Part shown: one piece after another, positions 25,851-39,320 of the stretch
Layout: every line of letters begins with the position of its first letter
Numbering within the stretch: the first letter of the stretch is position 1
DNA from: Cinclus cinclus
Lineage: Eukaryota; Chordata; Aves; Passeriformes; Cinclidae
Assembly (NCBI RefSeq): GCF_963662255.1
Contig: NC_085050.1
Span: forward strand, 17,669,662-17,733,661
Reading direction: 5' to 3'
Length of the DNA: 64,000 nucleotides
The notes under the pieces: generated by a model
The model's database searches: none
What the model saw: the letters and a program-made list of their open reading frames with translations, nothing else
Told to the model about the DNA's origin: nothing
Made by a program: the position numbers and the translations under genes

Positions 25851-25866
25851 CCCCCCCCCCCCCCCC
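25851..25866 (+). repeat. Poly(C) run, 16 bases
   Basis: Sixteen uninterrupted cytosines between AT-rich flanks. Such runs are unstable, and the exact count may be a sequencing artefact. Confidence 0.9.
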
Positions 25867-28800
25867 TTTAAAATGTCAGACCTTCAGCAGCCAAAGCTAT
25901 AAAAGTAGTATTAACTTCTTTTTTTCAAGACTCCACAGCCTGGTGTCAGTGGGTGCTTCCAGCTAAGAAAAGGGGATTTCGTGATCATAAAGTCATAGTA
26001 AAATGTTGAATTTGCCACATAAGACCAAATTGCAATCCATGAAATCAAGAATGAGAGAGAAGCCAGCTCTAAGGGCAGCTAAGAGAAAGGACAAAGGGAA
26101 CAAGACTGATCAATATTAGGATTTTGATTCTAGCTCTAGATAGATAGAGAGATCATTCCCCCATGTCCCTTTCTGGCAGGGAATATTAGTAGCAGTTATG
26201 TCAAATATTGTCATTTCATATCCAGACAATTGGCACTACTATTTCATCCTCAAAGTATCATCCTGGAGAGGCATGCCTGGACATACTTTGGGCCACAAAT
26301 CTGACAGGACGTCTTTGAACTGAGAGATACAGCCACACTTTGTCAAACTGTTTTGACTTGCTTCCAGTTGGAATCAGACTCAGGATAATGATCCTTGTAT
26401 TTCATCAAGGTTATTTATTATACATCTCTTTTTATTTTCCCCCACAAGACATTGTCTTTGAGTTATTTTTTTATTTTTGCATTACTGCTGTCTTTCAAAG
26501 AAAGACTTCTGAAAAAAGATTTATGAGCATTGCTCCTCACTTTGCTGGAACTGGGTTGTTACAGTTTAGCTACAGCCAAACTCAGGGCACCCCAATAACA
26601 TCAGCAAACTGGGAGAAATTCACCTCCACATGCATTTAACATGATGTTGATGACAAAAACCAGACAGTTTCATATTCCTGTTAAAAATACATCTTCTCCT
26701 CTGCAAGGGCTATGCTGGTAGAAAAATGCCCATAAGGGACCCTCTTAACCTGGGGCTCTACACAGCAGAAAATCTTGCACAAGGGTCCAAAGAGCAAAGA
26801 GGCTCTGAAGATCACAGAAATCCAGAATAAGTGCTGTGTTTCATTGGGTTGATGCTTACAATAGTCGAAGTACTCAGGAGTTAAAGGTCCTCTTCACACA
26901 TTCAAGACTACACAGTTTTTCTACTGTGTTCACATCTCTGCCTTGGTAAATTCAAACCAAGCCAGCTCCAAAACCATGCTGCTCCAGCAGTCTGTGCTGA
27001 AGACTCAACAGCAGAAAAACCCTCAGAGCCAGTACCCAATATCCACAGCACCTCGGGATTTTGACCCTGTCTAGGACATGGCCTTCTGCTAAAGCTGCAC
27101 CTCCCGGGTCAAGCGCCTTGGAGTTTGACCTGCCTTTGCACATTAACCCTAGAAACACCACTTATATAAAAACTGGCAAAAATCTCTTTCCCAGCTCAGA
27201 GGCTGATACTGCTTCAGCAACCACTGACAAATATGAGGTACAGCAAAAGCACACACGGTTTCACATGGCAGATTAAATGGAAGTCCTGCCAACACACTAT
27301 GTTTTCATTCAGTTCTGTTTCCTAACATGCTAGGAATACTGGCCCCTAATATAGAAAATTGACACTTGATGTACAAATATCCAAGATGAACAAGAAAGTC
27401 ATCTTTATCCTACTCTTGGTAGCAGATACCTCTTGTGTGGCAGCAGTGATGGCATATCAGCAGTGAAACCTTCTACAGTCAATATGTGTCTCTGTCAGGC
27501 ACTCATTTATGAGGAATTTAATTATATGCTGCTTTAACTTAAATAGATGCATACAGTACATATTTTAATTTAAGTGTCATAAAATCTTTTAGGCTGGTTT
27601 TAGTTTAATAACAGGATCATTAGATAATACTTTCTTCAGTAAAGATTATGGTAGATTTATTTCTGCAGCAGTATTTGTGGGCATGCCTTTCCTATATTTT
27701 TGACTGTCATTCCTTTTCCTGAAAGAAAAAAATCTGTTACAAAATGTTTTCAGAACCTGAGTTCATCACACCCCTTAGCTCATCACTGTAATATCTCCAA
27801 TACAAGTAAGACATTATCTGTGACACTGAACTTAATGCATACACAAATGTGATAACATACTAACTTTCTTGTGCCAGACTCTGGGTAAATTTAGGAGGAA
27901 TCCTGAAGAATCACTGTAAAAAGAAAGAGACGGTGCTGCACTTCCAAAAATTTAACAACGGGTTTATTCTTCTGCTTTTGCACTCAACCCTCTGTTATTT
28001 CAGACAAACATGAGGATCTAAAATTACTTACACCCTTAAAACAAAATGCTTTAGGAAGTTGAAGAAGAAACAACTATATCGAGAAGATAAATAACCGTAT
28101 TGAGAGAAGTAAGTGCAGAGAAGAGCAGCTCCAGAGTGCAGAACTGAGCTTTGGTTTGGTCACCAGTCACCCCAGAATGCAAACACCATTTGAGAGAAGG
28201 AAATCTTTTGAATCCATGTAAACTTAAGGGAAATCTTGTGAAAATGTTCTTGTGCTATTGCCTTCACTACTCTGCTTCCATTTTTCTTAGAAATATGATT
28301 AATAAAGTCTTTTTCAAGGTACTGAGTAATCCAAGGCAATAACAGAAATCCTGACAAAAATATGGGGGTAAAAAGGGAACAAAAAGAGGTTATTCAGAAT
28401 TTTGCAGGAAAGTTTAGGAAAGTCCTAACATCAAATTTTACATATTGTTTTGTTTTTTTTTTACTCACTTCCTTTCCACTAACAGCTCCAGATAAGGCAT
28501 TATACAGTGAAGATACCAATACAGTCTTCAGTTTTTCATCAGGTCTCTCACAGCATTATGATTTTTGAGTTGATAAAAATTTTACAGTGTCCATCTCTCA
28601 TTTAAGCAGTTTAATATAAGTATAATATAAATATAACCCACCAAATTGGTGCCAGGATTTTTAAGGTCCGGGTCTTGACCCACATCTGGTATTCACGTCT
28701 TTAAGAAAATTTAAATCAGCGCATCTCTAGTATTTCTGCTAGGTGTGCTTGTGACACATCGCAAACATGCCCTTATCTGAATGTGAAATACCTGTTATCC

Positions 28801-29744
28801 TGTAGACAACATGTATTTTATCATGTTGGATCAGAGCCTGCTCTGTGAAGTAGAACCTCCATTTTTAAGAACATATTTCTGCTTCCTGAAGATAAGAAGA
28901 GAGAAATCACAAATTATGTTTTTTCCTGTACTCTGGCAAGTAGCTCCATTGCCTCTTAATGGTTGGCCACGCAGAAACCAAAAGGCAGGACTAATGCTTG
29001 GGATTTTTATTACCAAAGGCAAAAGAAGATGGAAAAATTGTAGAAGAGAATGGGATTGTGGGGATGAGAAAAACTTATAACCAGAGGCCATTAACCTTCC
29101 AAAGGAGAGAAAAGGAAAGTCACGGATCCAAGCCAAGGGCTGACTCATTACTTTCTAGGATCCCGTACTACTTGCATGCACTGGGTAAGAAATTACTGGG
29201 CCCTTTTTCATTTCCTTTTTGCTCATGTTGTCCTTGAAGGAGACCATTGCTCTGCAGCTGAAGCAGGCAGAACTTGGGAGATGGGGCGCCCAGATTACAA
29301 GAGCTCTTTTGCTTATGAAGAGCACCAGTATCCTTAGTCTGGGATGCACTCAAGAGACCTTCTGCTGGACAAAATGACAAAACAATGAGCCAGGAATGCC
29401 AGGTTTACTAAAACTTTCTTCTTGAACTTACTTTATTACATTAAATTCTTTATATTCCTACCCTGAAAGTGAGAAATCCATCCTTTGGTTTTACTGAATC
29501 ATTACATTTTCCTTTGTCCTTGATGATATCAAAATTCTTTAGTCCTTCAGGACAATAGTTGCTAGTTATCCTAACAGGGAAGAACTTCCAGATCTCAAAA
29601 TAGTTGTCTGTTTAGTGCCAATGAATCAACTACATATCCACAGGGCTCTACAACTAACATTTTACAAATTCTAGTTATTAGTACTTGCATTTAGCTTCAA
29701 TGTACTTAGAAATAATTAATCTTTTCAACAACACTTTGATTTAA
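25867..29744. other. Non-coding stretch, nothing recognised
   Basis: Unique AT-rich sequence. Frames up to 105 codons (28831-29148, -) overlap opposite-strand frames and have no domain. The AT-rich portion at 27520-27720 has conserved-element-like texture but too little to call. Confidence 0.5.
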
Positions 29745-29850
29745 GCATGTTGTATTATTCACCCTATTTTGCAGGCTGGAAATGAAAATGCTACAGTCTC
29801 CAAGGATGCCATAGGCAAAACTGGGAATGAAGCCTGAGTAGCTACTCCTC
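29745..29850 (+). mobile_element. MIR-like SINE fragment
   Basis: The order 'tattattcaccctattttgca', 'ctggaaatga', 'acagtctccaaggatgcc', 'gcaaaactgggaatga' and 'gcctgag' parallels the MIR core (ttatccccattttacag, ggaaactga, cagagtgacttgcc, agctgggattgaaccc). Divergence is high. Only the core and part of the 3' region are present. Confidence 0.55.
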
Positions 29851-32800
29851 ACACACCCACCCATCATCTCACTTTTCAACAAACAGAGAAACCTGACTGC
29901 CCACTCACTTGAATCTTAAGTTTTGCACCCATCCTGCAAGCAACCATACATTATGCAAAGCAGGCAAGAACTCAGCTCCGGACTTTTAATTTTCCTCCAT
30001 CTGGGGACCAGTCCTGCTTTTCTGCAATCTCAATGCAAATCAGAAGTGTATCCATTGGAGTCATTAGCATTGCATCACTCAAATCACCGCCAGCAATATC
30101 AAAACTGCAATGTTTTATTCTAATAATGAGGAAATACAAGAATTTTAGAATAGGCTATCATATGTGAACAAGCAGAGGAAGATTTTCAAGGATTTTTAGT
30201 GGAGAAATGGGATCATCACTTACCAGTGGTAGTCAGCCTTTTTCTTCAAAAAAAAAAAAAAATCTAAGGGTGCAAGAATATAATCAATTCAAATTAGTAT
30301 TGATTTCTAAATAATGTGGAATTAAGTTAGACATTTACAAACTGTAAATCACTGTTATTTAGTAAGAATCAGCAACATATGTTACATAGCAATAGACAGA
30401 ACCACTGATAGATTTGAGACAGGAAATATGCTTCCATGAAGTTGGCTATGGCACTGACATTGTAATCAAGTTCATGTCCTACATTTGTAGTAAAAGGATA
30501 GGAGAAGAAAGTGATGTCTAAGCCAAAACTGACTGCTTCTCATAGTCTTCTCTAAGCAAAATAAAAACTATATCAAAAACCAAACAGAAAATCCAGACAA
30601 ACTCCCAAGAGGTCAGGCAAAGTACTGTGGATTTATTTCAGCTTAATTGAGACCAGAAGTTTGCATCATGCCTGTGATGTACTCATACAGGAGTCTCAAG
30701 GGAGATGCAGGCAGTAATATCCAATCAGGAAATAGTGGTATAGAGGTGTAAATTGGTGACCTCTATAGGGCTAGGCTACATGGCTTGACTGTTACTAAGC
30801 CAAAAGCAGAACACAAATCACTGGGACTTTTATTTTCAAGACAATGATTTGTCATATATTCAAAGTTGGCTTCTTAGCATGACTAAATCAAGAGGATTGG
30901 AATTATTTTCATTTTGCACTTTTTATGTGCCTCTGTGATATCTGCTTTCCAAAGGTGATTTCACTTCCTTTGAAAAATTTATGTTGAGAAATACAACATA
31001 GAGGCAGCTCCTGTGAAATTGTATCATGTGGTACAAAGCTTTGTCCAAATACTAGGGGTGATTTAAGGTTCCTCTTGGTTCCTCTGTGAACCACCCAAAC
31101 AACATGTAAAATCCAAGCCACTTCCTAAGTGTCAGCTTTTGTAGAAGAGGAATAAGGAAATCATTCTTTTCATTGAAATATGCAACCACGAATCATGAAA
31201 CAGAGGCTCTGAGTGTGTTATCAGCAGTTTGATAATACAGTGCTAGGTGCTATACTTACCACAGAAAAAATACTCAGCATTTCTATGGGAAACTCATTCA
31301 AGGCAAGCTTTTCAGGAGCAACTGAAAAATGTGCCTCCAGTTTCCAAAATAGATGCAATTTTCAGAAAGTTTTTTGTTTATCTTTGGGCTAAAACATAGA
31401 GGAAAGTATTTGCAATCACCTGCATGACAGTTTCTTCTGCCTGGTTTCCCTATCCCTGAACAAAAGCGGGGTATCACTATATGGCTGTCAACATGTTTCA
31501 TTAATTCCTGCCTAAAAAAGACCTTGGATTTAGGATGCTGGAGAACTACACAGAACCTTCATAAAGCAAGGGATAAGTGAAGAAATAGAGCTGTTTATGC
31601 ATTCATTTCACTGCTTGAAAACTACTATTAAGGGACAACAGTCATGTCAAACACACATCAGGAGTTGTTATGAAACATCGGGAGGCAAAACTCGGCACTC
31701 ACTGTGGGGATTTACGTATGTCCCAAATTCCAGCTCAATGACAGGATCTGCAATCCCAGACTGTGTCGCAGATTCTTCCCACTTCATAAACTCCTGTGCT
31801 ACATATGCATACAAACGTGTGCTTGCATATGAATTATGTATACAGTCCTGTGCTCAGTTTATGTAAGTAAAAAGTGAGCTGAGAGCAATTTGCAGGGGAC
31901 AAACCACCCTTCCCCTGCTGCCTCTTACAGGGATTCTCACAGTAAGCACTAGGGAATCTAGTGCAAAATACATTCTGCCTCTGAGCATTTGGCTACTCTC
32001 ATCTCTTTCTGGAATTAGAGTTATGACCATCTCAAATATCCAGATGAGAGGCCACAGAAAATGTTTTAAAGAAACATAGAGTTATCACTACTTACACATT
32101 CCAGACTTCTGTTCAGCTGCAAATACATTAATGCAAGGAAGAAAAGAAGAGTGTGATGTGGGAAAGGAGACTGTCTACAATTTATCACTGCTGTGCAGAC
32201 ATGCCCTGAGAAGAGAGCTGTGCGGAAAACCCAAATATAGGAACATCTATATTAGCAGCAGTTATTTCTGATTTGGTCTGAGGGACTTTCCAAACTCAAG
32301 GGGCTCACAATGAAGGACTGGCCAGCCATGAAGAGCCTGCAGTAAAGCTGAAAGGACATGTAAATTGCTTTGATATCCCCACAGACTTCTGCTGTTTCAG
32401 GGATGCTATTCTAATCCCAAGAAGCAAGGAGTCCCATTTTCTGCTTTGCTCACTAATGCAGCAGGTTCCTATTTGGGCTTTATCAGGGGATTTTTATCTG
32501 CCAAATTACAGCTGATAATTCAATTTGATGCAATTTCCTAAAAATGCTGAGTCTCAACTGGATCAGATTCTCAGCTGGGGAAAGTCACTACTTCTGTAGT
32601 GTAAGATCCAAGCATGAAATGGGTTAAAATTCATAAAAAATAAGAGTATATTCTGTATTTTATTAGGGCATTAATAAAGAAAGGAATACAAAAATTATAG
32701 TTTTCTAAAAGGTCAAAAGACAGCTCTCTGCTCCTTAGAACATATTTTGCACAATATTGAAAAATGATGAATAACTTGGGGAAATAACTCAACCATATCT

Positions 32801-34479
32801 TCTTTGATGCCTAAAAGGACTGCCTTTGAGCTGTTTGGGAATTAAACATTTAACAGTAAAAAAATGAAAAAGCCTGTCAATACTTTGTGAACCAGACACA
32901 TGAGCAAAAGCTGTTGAAACTGGCCCTATGAAACTGCTCCCACTACTAAGTGTTTCACAATTCTCCTTCAAAATTTTCTTGTATGCAAGTAATTCAAAGC
33001 AGTTTTTCTAAAATCAGGTTGTCTTGCAATACTCTAATTTTAAGTTTTTACTCTTAAGTATCTGTATTATATTACATATATATAAAACTGAGGAGTTTTT
33101 CAAATAATGTCTTTTCCTCTGCGTTCAGCTTTGGTCTCTCCTCTCTGCTTTACAGGACTTTTGTCCAGCTCTAAACCAATGTATTTTCCCCCCCACCTAG
33201 TCTCAGAATTCTTTTCCAACCTCAGAGTGTCTATTCCCAAGTGATCACAGAAGCAACTTTAGCCTATTGTGCCAAGGGCCAACATTCAGCCTTGGAAGTG
33301 GAAAGAAGAAAGACATACACTTAAAAAATAAAATTAAAAAAAAAAAAAAATCCAAAGGCAAGCTCTAATCTCACTATCTCCAGTTGTTTCCAGTCTGTAG
33401 TTTAATTTACTGCTGGGTTAGCAGGGTGTTCCACAATGCCTCTCATAATTACTTTCTCAAGGCTCTAATTCAACTGCAATTACCCACTGCGGAAGTTAAC
33501 AGAATTGGATCACAGCTCTGCTAAGATCCAACTAAACCACCTGAGTGAGCAGCTGGCCAGCCCCCAGAGCTTCTTCCCTCACTAGGGTGAATCCAGACCT
33601 TACTGATCCATGTGGGGAGATGATCTCCTAAGGGACTTTTCCACCTACCCATCCCAAACATCTTGCCTCTGAGTCCGAAGAATCATTTTTGCAAGAATGG
33701 AAATATTTATGTATCATTTTTAATGTGTTAGTTACTCTAACAAAGCAATCCGGCAGAGCTTCCTTTCACACCCACAGCTGACCAGCTGGGTTCATGGCTC
33801 ACAGCTGGCCAAATGATCTAGATAATTAAAGAAGAAAAAAACCTCTCTTTGTTGTTCAGGGATTTCAAGTCTGTTTCATCAAGAACATTATGTCCTTGAT
33901 CTATCTCTGCTCTTTTTTGACTTTCCTTTTTTTAAACTGCCAGATTTAAAGGCCACTATGACTCTATGGAAACTGCCTATCAGCCATCACGGGCCATACC
34001 TACATAAAAGAAATGTCAGGACAGGAGGCTCTCGAACGAATGCTCAGTAGAGTTCCCTTTACTCACAAAAGGCCATATACTGTATAGGGCAAACGTTTAT
34101 GGGCAGCTTCAAAATGCCCACTATGGGACAGCAGGGTAGCAAAGCAGCAAGTTCACTCTGCATTCAAATAGCTCATTGCTCTGCCCTGCTCCCCCTGCTT
34201 CACCTTAAGGATATGGATCACTGTGTCCACACTACATCCTCTAATGTGCTTTCTGCACCCCATGTGGGGGTCTGGCCATGCAGTCAGACCCATCACAGTC
34301 TCCACGGATCCTACGGAATTCAGCAGTGTCAACACCAGCATCTGCTGAAGCAGCTACTTGTCGGGGAAGGACTGCAAAAGGCAATGGTACAGATTAATTT
34401 ATTCTGCAATCTGCTTTGACTGTCACTTTGCTTAATACCCAGCACCCCACACAACTTTCAGCGCAGGCCTAGGCTTACT
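29851..34479. other. Non-coding stretch; two A-runs
   Basis: Poly(A) of 15 bases at 30248-30262 and at 33336-33350, neither attached to a recognisable retrocopy. No gene was recognised. The part at 31650-31870 keeps several CpGs but is otherwise unremarkable. Confidence 0.5.
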
Positions 34480-35260
34480 GCATTTCAAGAGGACACAAGC
34501 TTATGGCACAAAAATGTATTTACTTGATGATTTAGCAAAACCCTCTTCACACATTTTGACTACAGAACCAATGTCCAAAATGTACGCTCTGCTGGCAAAC
34601 AAGAAACCTGCGCACATTAAAAAGATTTCAATTACAGAGCAATTGCAGGAGGAGCGGAGGAAGAAACTGACTTAAGAATTTCAGTGTGAAAAATGGCTTG
34701 TAGCAGGATGACTTTGCCAGGACAACATACCCTGTAGCGTATCTCCATAGTTAAGTGGTGCAGAATTATCAAGTAACACAGCGCTGCTAACAATGCTGTC
34801 ATACAGACGCTGTTTAGTCAGCAACTGCACCTCTGTGACACTCCACACTTGGTGAATGCTTAGGTTCCCAAATGAAATGTGATACCTTGCTAATGCAAAA
34901 GACAGCCTAAACCACATTACCCCCACGCACACCCTACTGACCTTAAATTTGGTGCCTTTCACGACTGACCTTCTTGCAACTGAAAGATTTACCATAATCC
35001 CACTTAGCTATTTTCAAAGTGTACAAACTCTCTGTGTCGGCACTGTTACTGCGGCTGACTGCACAATTTCTTCCAGTTTTAAGAAGGCAAACAATACAGT
35101 TTCAGACGCACTTGGCTTCTATCTCCACCACTTGACCTCCCTAATTTAGAGCGCAAGCCCCCAGCATGGCAGTGGTGGTGTGTCTGTTGAGCTGTTGCTC
35201 TGTGATAGCTAATACATGCATACATTACTGCTGACATTTAAAAACGTTCCTAACAGTTTG
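34480..35260. promoter_or_regulatory. Conserved non-coding element candidate C
   Basis: A repeat-free block that keeps about a dozen CpGs (gtacgctc, tgcgcac, gagcggagg, tagcgtatc, agcgctgc, agacgctg, cacgcacac, cacgactg, gtcggcac, gcggctg, agacgcac, agcgcaag) in otherwise CpG-poor DNA. The part around 34730-34995 also carries a 104-codon minus-strand frame with a plausible donor and acceptor. CpG preservation suggests purifying selection or hypomethylation. Function unknown. Confidence 0.35.
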
Positions 35261-35899
35261 TGTGAGTACATGGTAAACAGATGCTATGGGACTTTTTACC
35301 CATTATCAGTCATCTCTGAAGACTGCAGTGAAGTGACAGGTTGTTTGAGACTCTTCGGTCTAACAGTGAGAGATTTATTTTTAATAGAATATTGATATTA
35401 TGGCACAAAATGCCATTTGGTGTTTACTTTTTTTTTCCTCCTAGAGCTGCAGTTTATGGGTTTTTTAAGCTTTTGCAAGCCTCTGTTATATCTACTACTC
35501 TATTTTTTATGAAAAAAAAGTTAGACTTTTATGAACTCTCTGATTAAAGTATCTCCATCTGAATGTAGATTAAAAGTTCCAACACCTGAGAGCATTAAAA
35601 CCAATGAATATTTATACAGAAAAACAGCAGATGAATGCACTTTAAATCTTCAATGCAAGTCTAGTCATGGGGTTTATCTTATTTTAGGGCTTACTTTTTA
35701 TTAAAATGAACTCTTGCATATTTACACTACAGAAATAAATTTTATTTGCAAGCACAATACAGTAAGAATCTTACAAATTGATGGCCTTGGTGAAAAGTAA
35801 ATGTACTCCTCAAACTAATTTATTTCTTTATCAAGTATATATTTAAGAGGATTTTCATTGTACGCTGCTAGCACAGTCTGGTGCAGAGTATTGTTCGTT
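35261..35899. other. Non-coding stretch, nothing definite
   Basis: AT-rich sequence. A good acceptor-like pyrimidine tract ending CCTAG at 35444 (+) has no convincing exon behind it. Confidence 0.5.
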
Positions 35900-35975
35900 G
35901 GAGCTGGTTCTGATTTCACACTCACGTAAATCCATGGAGCTACATTAACCACATCAGTGTAAGACAGTACTCTTC
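35900..35975 (+). mobile_element. Ancient amniote interspersed repeat, fragment
   Basis: The words 'gctggttctgatttcaca', 'ctcacgtaaatcc', 'atggagctac' and 'atcagtgtaagacagta' follow the order of an old repeat common in turtle, crocodile and bird DNA (ctcactttaaatc, aatggagttac, ccagtgtaagtgaga). I know the pattern but cannot give its family name. Coincidence is possible. Confidence 0.4.
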
Positions 35976-36829
35976 TGGGAATAAGGACCACTGCATATTG
36001 TTAACTCTGGACTTCAATATTTGTGTTATACCACATGCACTTGGTTGCTACAACTACAACCAACTCACACTGTACTTTGAAGTTGCTGTCTTTCCTGACA
36101 GAAGACAACCAAAGTGAGCAGGAACCACACGCCAAACCAGTTTTTCCCAGAAATGGTATGGGACTGCAAGATCAGCCTAAACCCTACAACCTTCTTGACT
36201 GCTGACTCCAAACCTGCCTCATTCAGCACATGTAGGAAAAGTCAACATCATCACTGATCCAAGTCCCATGGCAAGCGAATAAGCTACAGAAAGGGAGCAG
36301 TAGTGCAAATGAAGGCGAACAGAGACCTCTCTTCTGCACAGAAAGGAGCTCCTAGGCTCTCTGCATCCTTCTAGTGGCAAAAATCCCACTCGCTTACTCA
36401 AAAATTTGTTCTTCATTTGAATGGGAAGAAATACATGGTTTCAGGGAGCTGCTGCACAACTGAAAATGAAATATTGATGCAGCCCAAGTACCTTTTACCA
36501 AACCCCTTTTCTCTTCAGATCTTGTGCCTTGTAAGATTTGTTGCACTGACTCCAAGCCTATGCTGCTCTCTCTTGATTTTAAATGTAACCTTAGAAATAA
36601 ATGTTTACAAATCAGCTCATTGTGTCTTTGTTTTGAAGCTTAAAGTTTCACTTTGATTGCTGCTTTTCTGACATTTTGCATAGGAAATATGTTTGCATGT
36701 TCACAGCACTATTGAAATAGCAATTAGATCACCATATTCCAGCTGTTGCAAAGTTTTCTAATGCATTTTCCAATAAACATTTTGAAGAAAACAGAGCTAT
36801 TTTACTATGTCAAGCAGATAGGTTGAGAT
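35976..36829. other. Non-coding stretch, nothing recognised
   Basis: Unique sequence with no gene or repeat recognised. Confidence 0.5.
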
Positions 36830-37110
36830 TTTTTTTGTTTAGCTTTTTTCCGTCTTATGTTTTTCTGTGAGTCACCATACTTTTTTACATTCTTCTATTT
36901 CACTTCCTTTAAACGCCCAAACAAAAAGGCTATGGGTTTCAAAAGTAGTACGTGGTTGGAGGAGTTCTGATTTTGGGGACCTGGGAAGCCGAGCCACAAC
37001 AATTTTCAGAAAATCGACCTTCTTGTCTTATGCTACCAAGCACTACGACTGGGACAGCTTTTAAAACACTTGATGTTATTTCTCTGATCTTTAAGCAGTG
37101 AAACTTTTAC
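36830..37110. promoter_or_regulatory. Conserved non-coding element candidate D
   Basis: Short repeat-free block with preserved CpGs (ttaaacgccc, agtacgtgg, gccgagcc, atcgacct, tacgactgg) after an AT-rich lead. The evidence is texture only. Immediately downstream, 37160-37203 holds a T8 run and two A-runs. Confidence 0.25.
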
Positions 37111-38319
37111 CATTTTCAAGAACTATCTACCCACCCAGTTTCTTTCCATCCTTCCTCAATAATTTTTTTTCACTTCAAAAAAAAAAAGCAAAAAAAAAAA
37201 AAAGCACTTTTCTTTCCCTGCCTATTAAAATGAAATGTCCAACTCCCTTGGCACTGAAATCATTTCCATCTGTGCAAGGAAACATGTGCTTTACACACCA
37301 AGGCAAACAGCATCCAGGCACGAGGGGCAACGGCAACAGGACCTGAGCCTTGGTGGCCAAATACATCAGACAGAGCCTTGGTTGTAAAAACCTTGGTCAC
37401 CTTTTCTAACTCAGTTCATGCCAGTCAAAAACCAAACTCATGATGTACACCAGGCAGCAGCAGTTACCTTGGTGAAAGGCAAACAAGATCTGCAACCTCT
37501 TGCTTTATACTTAGGATCAGATAACAATCAAGGAATTTTTTTCTTCTTCCTACCTTGTGTTTAATACTTCCTGGTACAGATGATTAAAACAAAACAAAAA
37601 AAATCTCCTTTGCATTTATTTTAATTTTTTCTGATTCCTGACCTCATGTGTCACAAGTTTTGCCTTCTCATTTTCTTATGCAAAAATTGCTATGAAAATT
37701 TTCATACTTGTTGCTTCATGCAATAAAAGGAAAGTCTTGGTCTGTCTAAATTTAGTCAACTAATTGCAACTGAGATGGCTGATTTATCTTCTGTGGTTTT
37801 TGACTGATCACTCTGAATTTGGTATACTCTAAGGAGATCAATACATTGATTAAATTTTTTGGGTGTTGTATATAATTTTCAGGGTGTAACTGAATTCCTT
37901 TTCCTGATGGTAAAAATTCTGGTAAGTACTGAGAGGAGAAAAGAAGTTTGTCAAAAGACTGCACAACTATGGTGGGAAACAATCCTCCTCAATCAATTCC
38001 AGTATTTTAGAGCCGGTAAACTATTTTTTTTTTTATGGCAGTTGTTATAAATGTAATATTAGTAGTAGGACAATGGAGACTTGCAAGCCTCTTGGGAGGT
38101 TTCCTCTTACCTCCAGATAAGTTCCACACTTGCACAGATGCTCACCATACAAGAGGCTGGTACATACAACCCAAAAAAGAGCAAAGCCTGGATTTGCACA
38201 GGCCAGAGTTTATGCCTGCCTACTGTTTTGAGGGGATTGCCATTGCTCCATCCAATTCAAAGTCTCTCAATTAAAAGTGCAAACATATGAGAGCTGCAGC
38301 AGAAGAGTTTATTTTAAGT
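37111..38319. other. Non-coding stretch with A/T runs
   Basis: T8 at about 37161-37170, then A11 and A13 runs separated by GC at 37179-37203. Otherwise unique AT-rich sequence without a recognised feature. Confidence 0.5.
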
Positions 38320-38560
38320 TTCCCTCTCATCTTTGAGGAAAATGAGCCATTATAAATTCTGCAGCTGCCTGTCTATCACTGGTGGGACAGCACTGAGTTG
38401 GGGCCATTTCAACCTCCCTCGGGTTTCAAAATAATTATGCGTGATTTTGTCACATCAAGATGAGTTTATTTGCAATTCCCAAGTGTCATGCATGTCCAAC
38501 GCAACCTTGCTGAGCACTCCAGTGATGACAACCTAAAAATACTCCTTGTAAAAAGGGCTT
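38320..38560. promoter_or_regulatory. Conserved non-coding element candidate E
   Basis: Repeat-free block holding homeodomain-like ATAATTATGCG, a TTTATTTGCAA word (C/EBP or POU-like) and CpGs in cctcggg, tgcgtg and caacgcaac. Regulatory role is inferred from composition only. Confidence 0.3.
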
Positions 38561-38989
38561 GGTTTCCATAGATTTCACCCAGTTTGAAACTAGTACCTTA
38601 GTTCCCAGTTAAACAAAAGTATTGATTTTAAAATTGCTCTTTTAACCTACAACGTACTACATGGCCTCTGTTCAGTGTCTCTTAACTTTATGTTCTTGGA
38701 TGTACAGATGAATCTGATGAGGGAAATCTATTACTTGTCCTAATTCTCACTGGCAAATGTTAGGAAGTAACAGCTTTTCCTTAGGAATTCTGTCCTGGAA
38801 ATGCAACAGGTAACAGTACGAAAAGCTGAAGCAGGCTAACAGTTTATGTTTCACAGTAGATTACAAGGCTCTTTTTAATACTCTTACTGTTTAATGAACT
38901 CTGCAACAACTTTTATTACCAATGAGTTATGTAAAATAGTCAAAGACACACAAAACAAGTGACAATATAACCTAGAAAATGCATAGTAG

Positions 38990-39320
38990 TGAGGAGACTT
39001 TAACTCTTGCATCCTAATTATCTTTTGTATGACAAAAGGAATCAAAATGGTTTCTGCAGCTGGCAGGTACTCCAGGTTGTTTTTTCAATAGCCTGATTAT
39101 CAGAGTAAAGTGGGAAAAAGTCTGGAGGAAAAAAAAGCAAATCTGGAAGGTAGCCCATATGTCATTTTAACCTCATAAGCAGCAGCATCTTTCAGTCGAT
39201 TAACACAATAGAGTAGCTAATAAATTATTTAGGCCATCTTTTGGTCTAATGGATTACTCTACATCTACTGAGACAATTCTTTGTGTCATCTCAACAACAG
39301 TCCCTGAATGCTGGGAGCAG
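38990..39320. promoter_or_regulatory. Conserved non-coding element candidate F
   Basis: Repeat-free block with several homeodomain-type words (CCTAATTATC, GCTAATAAATTA, CTAATGGATTA) within about 250 bases. The paired TAAT sites separated by short intervals resemble developmental enhancers. No alignment was available. Confidence 0.3.

Noticed and set aside
21704..33350. Poly(A) runs at 21704, 30248 and 33336 as tails of processed pseudogenes
   Set aside because: No coding similarity upstream and no flanking target-site duplication was seen.
35424..35547. Exon after the strong acceptor-like tract ending at 35444
   Set aside because: The following frame is short, AT-driven and lacks a clear donor or recognised protein.
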